Assembly (NCBI GenBank): GCA_024195585.1
Contig: SWBL01000031.1
Span: 124,001 to 188,000 of the forward strand
Length of the DNA: 64,000 nucleotides
Origin: Aureobasidium sp. EXF-3400
Lineage: Eukaryota; Ascomycota; Dothideomycetes; Dothideales; Saccotheciaceae
Direction: 5' to 3'
The first letter of the stretch is position 1. Every line of letters starts with the position of its first letter. Position numbers and translations under genes: made by a program. Positions 11,070 through 18,381 of the stretch are shown piece by piece. A model generated the notes under the pieces. It was given only the letters and a program-made list of their open reading frames with translations, searched no databases and was not told the DNA's origin.

Positions 11070-11825
11070 ATGCGTGCTACCGTTCTGACCCTCATTGCTG
11101 CTGCCACTCTGGCCACCGCTCAATCCGGCAGCATCCCCACTTGTAAGCGTATCTTTTTGTTTATCATTCCAATTGCTGACAACAATTAGGTGCCCAAACT
11201 TGCATTTCTCAAGCTCTGCCTGGTAACTGCAACCTCGACCCCAAGTGCATCTGTGCCGACGCCAGCTTCATCAGCACCATTTCATGCTGTGTCTCGACTG
11301 CTTGTGATGTGACCGGTCAGCAAGCTGCTCTCAGCTATGCCAAGCAGATTTGCGCCCCTGTCGGCGTGACCAACCTCGTAAGTTCTTGCTGAAACCTTTT
11401 TTTCTACAAGGATATCCTCTGATAGTCTTTAGCCCACTGCCGCCTCCTGTGCCGGACCTGCCTCTGCCTCTTCGTCGGGCACCAGCGCTGCCGCTGTCGC
11501 AACCGCTTCTGGAAGCTCTGCTTCTTCTGCGCTCTCATCGGCAAGCAAGACTCTGTCTTCTCTTGTTTCATCCGCCAGCTCCATCGCATCTTCAGCATCC
11601 AAGAGCGCCAGTAGTGCTGCCGCCTCTGGAAGCTCTTCTGCTAGCTCTTCCGCCAGCTCTGCCAGCTCTTCGGCTAGTTCTGCCTCTCGCTCAGCAAGCA
11701 GTGCTGCTGCAAGTGCAAGCTCTTCCGCCAGCTCTGCCGCGAGCAAATCGACTAACGTTGCCGCTACCATGGGTCCTATGGGTATGGCTGGAGTCGCTGC
11801 TCTTGGTGCTTTCGCCCTTTTGTAA
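11070..11825 (+). CDS. CFEM-domain secreted protein, GPI-anchor type
   Basis: A cell-surface protein of 217 residues. Exons are 11070-11142, 11190-11377 and 11433-11825. A signal peptide (MRATVLTLIAAATLATA) is followed by a CFEM domain with cysteines at 25, 29, 38, 44, 46, 57, 58, 63 and 79. This is the fungal eight-cysteine pattern plus one adjacent Cys at 57/58. Asp41, three residues before the CxC pair, sits at the position of the haem-binding Asp known from yeast CFEM proteins. The C-terminal 130 residues are almost only Ser and Ala and end in a hydrophobic GPI-type tail (MGMAGVAALGAFALL). CFEM proteins act in haem or iron capture, adhesion and host interaction; the specific role here is open. 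The Ser/Ala stretch is a low-complexity region prone to length change. Confidence 0.93.
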
Positions 11826-12104
11826 AGGAGTGGTCTTACACTAGATGCTTTACTATAATTCACTTGCCGTTTGTATATTTGTGTATATGCAATGATGAAC
11901 ACTTTGGAAGCCAACTGTGACATGTGTTTATGCTGTTGTGTGCTCTGATTTCAGCTAATTACTGATGTGGAAAGACTGTATGAAACTCCATGCTCGCTAT
12001 AGGAGAAAAGGTCAAAAACAACAAAGGTTGCAAAGACAAAGAATCATCTGCGACGAGCACTCTCGAGATAACAGTCGAGAAACAGGAGCTCGACTTTGGT
12101 TTAC

Positions 12105-12835
12105 TCATCCATCAAGCGCGTAACGACTCAGCTTCGCATCTTTGGTCTTACCACAAGCTAGATTAACAGTCAGCAAGAAGATACAGCCTAGATTGTTTGT
12201 GTCAACATACTTGCTTCGCGTTCCTCCTCACTCTCATGCTCGTGATATCTGCAAAGGTCGTTGTCACAAGGGCATTGAGTGCAGTCATCGGTTGACAACT
12301 TGCGAAGCGCAACACCAGCCATTACCTCGCCGAAAAAGTTGGAGAGAAGGTGTTCAGGGTCGTTCTGATCGTCTAGCCGCGGAACTGTCGAACGGTGTGA
12401 CGGCTTCCAATGGGCAATGAACGAATCCAGAGCATATCTTCGTAGTGGCGAGTTCTCAGGGAGATTCGTGAGGATGAGCTTGATCAGGTCCCAGGTTAGC
12501 GGGTCTTCATCTGGAAGGTGGCTGATGGCACTGCGGCGAAGTGCAATAATGTCCATCTGATCGGCGAAAATGTAGAGTTTGACGTATAGACACTCTAGTG
12601 GCTCGCTCAGATACCCTATCAGGTGGTCGAAAGTACCCATGTACATCCAGTCTCTGAATGCTACCAGATTCTCTCCAGACAGGTCGACCTCGAAATGGTC
12701 TTTGTTTGCTTCAAGAAATTTTCCGTTCAGAGCCGCAGCGTAGTACGAAGAGAAGAAGCACAGCAAGTCTTTGTTGACATAAACCTCGGATTCATCTTGA
12801 CTTGAGACGAGCGTGATGATTTCTTTGCTGTTCAT
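12105..12835 (-). CDS. BTB/POZ-domain protein
   Basis: A small protein of about 225 residues. The N-terminus has a fungal BTB fold: an EVYVNKDLLCFFSSYYAAALNGKF core (the hKxxLxxxSxxF motif), then the ENLVAFRDWMYMGTF strand-helix unit and KLYIFADQMDI. A helical extension ends with a CTQCPCDNDLCRYHEH cluster that could bind a metal. Read without splicing, the frame ends with SMLTQTI. A 53 bp intron (12210-12158, GTATGT...CTAG) instead gives exon 2 at 12157-12105 and the tail TCGKTKDAKLSRYALDG. I prefer the spliced form because the intron size and both splice sites fit the window. Fungal BTB-only proteins are mostly uncharacterised; some bind Cullin-3. It is convergent with the CFEM gene. Confidence 0.75.
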
Positions 12836-13982
12836 GCATTTGCTGAAGTTTCATGAGCATCTACTGGTTGGAGACGGGTAGAAACTACTCACGAGACTGC
12901 TTTTTTTGACCATACATGACTTGGCCACTTGTCAGACAGATCGGCGTAGTCGGAGAGTACTTGAATTGCCCTCATGGAGTATCGGAGAGGTATGCAGGTG
13001 GCGGTCGTGTAATTCTGTTCTGAAAGCAACATAAGACGCGCTCGCCGGACCAAAGGTGAGGATCAAGGTGATTTGGAAGTGAAAGTGAAAATGAAATGCC
13101 GATACGGAAAAAGTTGACGCGCTTTTTCCGTCTTTTTGTTGTCTTCGCCTATGGCGGTGCATATTTTTATCCACTCTTTCCAGAGTCGACCAGTTGGCGG
13201 ATGAGTTCTTTGAGATCCTTGTTCTCTTTACAGATAGAAGTAAGAGCTTTGGAAACTTCTAATCCTAGAGCCTACAAGATCTTTTCCTTGCTATAGACTT
13301 CGTTAGAAACAAGTCTATTAGGTTATCTTATAGCAGCGACGAGCTTAGGAAATTTCGAGATCTCTTTTTTTATTATATCTTTCTTAGTGTTTGCCAGATC
13401 ATTGAGTTTAGGTCCCTTTCTTAGCTCTTATAATATCTAGCAAGGTACCCTTAGGTTAAGTCCCTTTATAGTCTTTTTAAGCTGGCGTTGTACCTGTCGG
13501 CGCACTAATGAGCAGCAACAGGACATGCAAGACTGATGCATGGAAGAACACGGCGGATCACGTCTCTTCTACTGCAATGTGCTACCCGGATGCCATCTTG
13601 TCGAGGACGGCGCTGCTCTGTTCTTGTTCGAGGAAAGCACTCTCGGCTTCAACGCTCGACAAGGTCATATAACATTTCCAAATGACCAGATTCGTCCCTT
13701 TGTGACGAATAGTCGTCTCAGCAAGCTCAACCCGATTATCGGGAGTCATATGCCAGATCTGTGGGACAGAGGCACTCTATAGAGAGCCAAGGTCACAGAC
13801 TCGGCGCCAGAGAACCCGGATTATCGACACTAAGAAGCAGCAAACCGAGCAAATGTTCGTCGAGGATCAAAACAAGAAAACAACACATCCGGGCTGCAAA
13901 CCGAAAGTCACAATAAAAGCATCCCTTTCACAACAACGACGACTTTTTGCATGCGTGACCAATACCAAAACACGCGATCAAG
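12836..13982. other. Spacer containing an AT-rich relic
   Basis: The left part is the BTB 5' flank. From about 13.17 to 13.48 kb the composition turns AT- and TpA-rich; this relic is listed separately. An 80-codon plus frame at 13540-13782 has no recognisable domain. The last part is the promoter of the next gene. Confidence 0.5.
13167..13480 (-). pseudogene. RIP-like degraded coding relic
   Basis: On the minus strand one frame still reads as a charged helical protein: EISKFPKLVAAIR, stop, PNRLVSNEVYSKEKIL, stop, then ALGLEVSKALTS and KENKDLKELIRQLVD, ending at a TAA at 13169-13167. The two internal stops (TAA at 13325-13323 and TAG at 13274-13272) lie exactly where CAA and CAG glutamine codons would give such stops by C-to-T change, as in repeat-induced point mutation. 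The region is strongly TpA- and AT-rich compared with its flanks. It is probably the tail of a decayed transposon or duplicated gene. The family is not recognised. Confidence 0.45.
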
Positions 13983-14518
13983 ATGAACAACCCCCCTCCC
14001 GTCCCTACTGCCAGTGGGGTTCAAGACATCGACCTCAGCCAGTACGCCAGCGACGGCACAGGACGAGAATGCATGAACCTAATCACCGTCGAGCAATCCT
14101 CAGACACCTTTCTCAAGCACTTGACACACGTCTTCAACACACGCGGCTACGCAATGACTGCTTTTGGTAACATCTCAACCCCTGAAAGCTCCTTCCCCAA
14201 CCCAGCCAACTAACCACACGAGAACCAGGCCACTATGTCAACTTCGTCAACTCCCCACCCGCGGGCTACACTGAATACTGGCGCCACCGCAGAATCGTGC
14301 TTCCTGATGACCCGCAATACCTTACCATCGGTGATCTCTACGTGTACGGACACCCGTCAAAAAAACCATTCAAGTCGGTCGCGAGGTTTGGTCAGCATTT
14401 GCTCAGTATCGTGTTGGGCGAGCTGGATAGATGCAGGTGTGTTTTGTGTGATGGAGATGGTCCACCTCCTCAAGACCCTGAGTACCCGGTTGACCCTGCT
14501 GTGCCTGTTATGCACTAA
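13983..14518 (+). CDS. Small GHP/CRCxxC protein, paralogue A (Clr2-like motif)
   Basis: A 157-residue protein. Exons are 13983-14166 and 14229-14518; the 62 bp intron joins AMTAF-GHYVNFVNSP. It has an N-terminal IDLSQYASDG motif, a VNF motif just after the intron, a YVYGHPSKKPFKSVARFGQHLL block (residues 100-120) and a CRCVLC cluster at 130-135. The GHPSxxxFxS...H...CxCxxC arrangement recalls the short domain of fungal Clr2-type silencing proteins (PF16761 from memory), which would suggest a chromatin role, but I cannot verify this. Two more copies of the same layout lie at 21.2 and 22.1 kb, with the intron at the homologous place. The Cys pattern suggests metal binding. The acidic, Pro-rich tail is not conserved. 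Confidence 0.75.
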
Positions 14519-15004
14519 GATCGATGATAAAGGGATGCTAGGGTTTGGAGAAAGACTGGGGACAAAGGAGCAAGCAAAGTCAGGGGTTTCTCGTACTCAA
14601 AATAATGGTACCTTCAGAACATTGTGCTAGAACTCATTGTGAATCTCGCAAGAAGGAAATGTAATAACTTCTGTTAAACGTGACGACCTGGTACTCGAAG
14701 CTGAGGCACTTCTTTTGCTGTTCTGTCTGGTTGCAAGCTGTGAAGATGTGTAATCCTTTTCATGAACACAGTGATGTCCAGAGAGAGCCGTCAGCAGAGT
14801 CGACTCTCTCCGGAAGTATCTTCAAATCAAAATCTATTGTGCGTCTCGGCGGTGTACTAATCATTCCACACGGTTCCGAGAGCAAAAGATGGACATCTTC
14901 CATGTACAAGAGTCTCTCGTCAGATCGCTATAAATATGCACAATGCTTTTGAGGAGCATACCGGCATCCGGTGAGACATGCTTGCTTCATTCATCGTCTT
15001 CGTC
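14519..15004. other. Convergent 3' spacer
   Basis: This spacer lies between the stop codons of paralogue A and the RNA-repair gene and should hold both 3' UTRs. I see no gene or repeat. Confidence 0.5.
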
Positions 15005-17854
15005 TCAATGGTATCCTCTCACAATGTTAGGCGTCACACCCCTACGATTCCAATGTTCGTCTCCTGCAAGAAAGTCTGAACGAACGATCTTAGCACGGTC
15101 AACGGTCTTGCCGTCCTTCTGCCTGCGAAGATAGACTCCCTCTATAACACCATCGTAGAAGCTTGACTTTTGCGTCCGCACCATATCAAGCAGTGACTGC
15201 TCGTCCAGGCTTGACAATTCAAGTTGAGTAACCTGATGTATGTTTGTACCTTTGAGCTTTTCACTCAGAGCATCCCGACTCAAGAAAGTGCCCGTCTCTG
15301 TATCAAAGAGGTCAAACGCGAGAAAAAGATCTGGAAGAGTGGTGTAATAGATCGAGTGCTTGGCATACAGCCACTCGCCATACAATATCCACCTGCCAGG
15401 CTGGCTGTTTACCGCATCTAGAGCAATGCTCAACCCTTCATAGTGGTCATCTAACCACTTGTCTAGCTTCTTGAATTGGGCGTGCGACTTGCTGTTGACG
15501 TAATGCGAACGATTTTGTACTTTGAAGGCGCCGGAAGAGTCGAGACTGATGCCAAGATTCGCTCCATCAACCTTTTCTTCAACGACAACTGTTGTAGATG
15601 AGTCAGATGCTTGGAGAAAGGCTTGAGCGTCAGAAGAGGAGAGGATAAGATCGTCGCGCGATGCAGAGCCGATGTTGAAGAGGTGTCTAGTTCGAGGAAA
15701 CTTGTGAATGAACGGTCTTTCCGGCAAGTTTGAAGCTCCGGCAAGATTTTTCTCATGAGCGGTAGTGTCTGGTTCGGTAACCACGTCTACTTGCGCAAGA
15801 TCCTTTACAGCAACACCAAGTCTCGACAAAAGGTCAGAAGCGGCAACGCTAGACGATACTCTGGCAATGCAAGCAAACCTTTCCTTTTTCGTTGGCGGGA
15901 CAAAGGTTTTGACGAATGAATTCACGATTCTCCTAGCCCTTCCCGGTGCAATGGTTGGATGATTTGGGCGAGCGTCAGCTCTTCGGACACACAACTCGGA
16001 AGCAACATCAAATTGAACACAAAGCGCGTCTTTTGGGTGAAAAGCGTGTGCCAACCATTGTTCTCTGTCCTCGACGTATGGATTACATCTGTCGATGATG
16101 ATTTTCTGCCCACTCCCCAAAGCATTAGACAAAGCATTGAGACAGGCAGTCTTGCTGCCTAGTTCGTCTTGACAGATCACAATGTATCCGCGAGTCACAA
16201 GCCGTGATGCAAAAGTGCTTTTACCTGAACCGGGTATGCCGCAGCACACGATTAAGGAAGGTGATTTAGGCAATTCTCCATCGAGCTCAAGTGAATCTTG
16301 TGGTTCCGGAATGATGGTCTCTTGTACAGCAACTTTCTCTTTGCCGCTGACGAGATATTGAGCATAATCTCTGACAAACGTCTCTTGCTCAATTGTTTCA
16401 ATACTGCCAGGTCGCATATGACGCAAGAGCTTCATAGCCTCCGCAGGATACATACGGATATATTCCTCGCCAGTCCAGCCTTTAGAAGGAGTAATTTCAA
16501 ATCCTCTGGCTATAAGGTAGCATGCAGCAAAAGTACCAGCGCGGCCTTTGCCACCGCCGCAGTGAATCAAGGCAGCTTCTTCAGTCGGTAAATCATCCAT
16601 GGTTTGGATGAATGTGTCCACTTGCTCGTTCGTGGGCGCTTGATAATTTCGGACAGGCAGGAACAAATTTCGACAAGGAGAACCTTCGAACCAATCTGCA
16701 GGTAAGGGTCCTTCTTCTGTTAGAGTGACGACCAATGTTATGCCCAAAGCTATCAATGCTTCAATATCTTCTCGAGAGCGTGGCGTACTCATTACGGCGA
16801 GTCTGAAAGGTGTCAACCACCGAAAGAATCTCGGCAGCCTGTAGAGCTCTCCTCGCAGTGGCGTGAAGACGTCTTGGTTGGAAGCCACAGAAGGTAGAAT
16901 TGAGGTCAGATCTGCGTCTTCAACAAAACTTCTGCTTACTAACACCTCCTTCTGTATCAACTGGCGTATCGCGGGGTCCTCAAATGTGTCTCCGTATGTC
17001 GAGTAGGAAGTCCGGTTATTTTTCCAGTCTTCGGTCTCGTGATCAAGGAATAGTGGACCAAACTCAGTGTGCGCCGAACATCTCACCAATGCTTGTACAC
17101 ATTGTGATCTGATTCCTTCGTCTGCGTCGAGCAATAATCGAGTCGCTTGAGAAAACATGAACATGGCTTGTTTTGCTTGTTGCGGCATCTCACAGTGGTA
17201 TGCTACCCGCAGCAATGCAGCAACACTTTTGGGATAGAGCTTCAGATATTCGGAGGCGAGTTCAGAGCTCTCTGCCTTGCTTGAGACTTTGAATAGTAAT
17301 TGCCATGCTTTATCGAATGATTTTTCCGTCAGGCATGACATATGGAATCTTGAGATGAATCGAACGACTTCCATTGCATAGTCTCGGTTGTTTGTAGGAT
17401 GTATCGCCAGTGAATAACAAGTCGTGATGATCTGGTCGACTTGGTCTGTTGTCAAAGTTTTGCAACGAGTTATGGCATGAAATCCTTTCTGAATGTTGTG
17501 GTTATTTTTTGGCGACAAGGTTATGTGAAAGTCCTTTCTGGGCAGTCCAAATAAATGTCTGATTCCATTTCCCTTCGGCCAAAACAGCACATTGAACGCG
17601 ACAGAGCCATGTAGTCCTACTCCTAGATCGATCGGTGGCGGTAAGTTGGGAGGTTTCCTAAGTAGTTCCTCCAGATGTATCTTTCGGTTATCATTCATGT
17701 CCTGTATCTCGGATTTCGTGAATATTGTGACATGGTATGGTGTAGTTGGCTTTTGTGGGGATGGCGATGGCGATGGTGAAGTTTCAGCTATAGTATCGAT
17801 ATAATTGCCCTTGAGAACAACACATCCGAGTGTCTTGGCCAATTTCAAATCCAT
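15005..17854 (-). CDS. Multidomain RNA-repair protein: 2H phosphoesterase, DSP phosphatase, kinase, RNA ligase
   Basis: An intronless 949-residue protein that should heal and seal RNA breaks. Residues 40-115 hold two H-x-T motifs (YHVTIF, His41; FHITLS, His110), the signature of 2H cyclic phosphodiesterases, which open 2',3'-cyclic ends. A helical region (about 130-310) follows. Residues 320-500 are a dual-specificity phosphatase with the P-loop HCGGGKGRAGT (Cys432, Arg438). Residues 533-690 are a P-loop kinase (GIPGSGKST, 539-547; IIIDRCNP as the Walker B-like strand). Residues 714-949 are a nucleotidyltransferase ligase: motif I EEKVDGAN (Lys761), motif III-like GEWLYAKHSI, motif IV DGVIEGVYLRR and motif V RAKIVR. 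The order differs from yeast Trl1 (ligase-kinase-phosphodiesterase). Activities are inferred from motifs. It is divergent from MSH2 across 527 bp. Confidence 0.85.
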   Translation of the reverse strand: MDLKLAKTLGCVVLKGNYIDTIAETSPSPSPSPQKPTTPYHVTIFTKSEIQDMNDNRKIHLEELLRKPPNLPPPIDLGVGLHGSVAFNVLFWPKGNGIRHLFGLPRKDFHITLSPKNNHNIQKGFHAITRCKTLTTDQVDQIITTCYSLAIHPTNNRDYAMEVVRFISRFHMSCLTEKSFDKAWQLLFKVSSKAESSELASEYLKLYPKSVAALLRVAYHCEMPQQAKQAMFMFSQATRLLLDADEGIRSQCVQALVRCSAHTEFGPLFLDHETEDWKNNRTSYSTYGDTFEDPAIRQLIQKEVLVSRSFVEDADLTSILPSVASNQDVFTPLRGELYRLPRFFRWLTPFRLAVMSTPRSREDIEALIALGITLVVTLTEEGPLPADWFEGSPCRNLFLPVRNYQAPTNEQVDTFIQTMDDLPTEEAALIHCGGGKGRAGTFAACYLIARGFEITPSKGWTGEEYIRMYPAEAMKLLRHMRPGSIETIEQETFVRDYAQYLVSGKEKVAVQETIIPEPQDSLELDGELPKSPSLIVCCGIPGSGKSTFASRLVTRGYIVICQDELGSKTACLNALSNALGSGQKIIIDRCNPYVEDREQWLAHAFHPKDALCVQFDVASELCVRRADARPNHPTIAPGRARRIVNSFVKTFVPPTKKERFACIARVSSSVAASDLLSRLGVAVKDLAQVDVVTEPDTTAHEKNLAGASNLPERPFIHKFPRTRHLFNIGSASRDDLILSSSDAQAFLQASDSSTTVVVEEKVDGANLGISLDSSGAFKVQNRSHYVNSKSHAQFKKLDKWLDDHYEGLSIALDAVNSQPGRWILYGEWLYAKHSIYYTTLPDLFLAFDLFDTETGTFLSRDALSEKLKGTNIHQVTQLELSSLDEQSLLDMVRTQKSSFYDGVIEGVYLRRQKDGKTVDRAKIVRSDFLAGDEHWNRRGVTPNIVRGYH

Positions 17855-18381
17855 GCTGAGGGTCTGTGTTGTAAAATCAATGGTTGTCGTCGATATACAA
17901 GGTCAAGTCTTCACGGGCATTTAAGAAAGAATTGGAGGAAGGAGGGAAGGCGGTGACTCGGCGGTATCTCTAACAACACCGCAGTTCCTATTTGGGAACA
18001 TTCGCAGGACGCCTTGTGACTGACGTATGACTGGTCTCTATCGGCGCTCCTAGGAATCAAGCGCGGGTATTGACATGGCGAAGGTGATTTGATAAAGAGG
18101 AAGTACGGAGAGTCATGTGGGCAAAGTTGAGCTGATGCACATTCCGGTAGACATGCAGGGAAGGTTTAGACGAGGCACTCTACACGCTTGTGACGCGTCG
18201 CGACTTCCGCTTTCTCGCCCTCCAGCTTGGTGGCTGTTTCCTATCACGACTACCAATTTTGATCACTCTTCCCAACACATCAGTACTTTTTCTCTGAGGT
18301 CATCTGTTGTGCGCATGTTTCCTGTCTGCATTGCCCGAACCTGACTCCTCACCTCAAGCACATCACACCACACATACAATC
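17855..18381. promoter_or_regulatory. Bidirectional promoter region of the RNA-repair gene and MSH2
   Basis: These 527 bp separate the two divergent ATGs. A pyrimidine-rich stretch runs towards the MSH2 start, as is common in fungal promoters. I see no clear TATA box. The sequence contains ACGCGT-like matter in GTGACGCGTCGCG near 18190, which resembles an MCB (MluI cell-cycle) element, known to drive G1/S repair genes such as yeast MSH2. This is a consensus match only. Confidence 0.4.

Noticed and set aside
13540..13782. An 80-codon plus frame after the RIP-like relic
   Set aside because: It has an ATG but no domain character, splice signals or supporting context; it could be chance.
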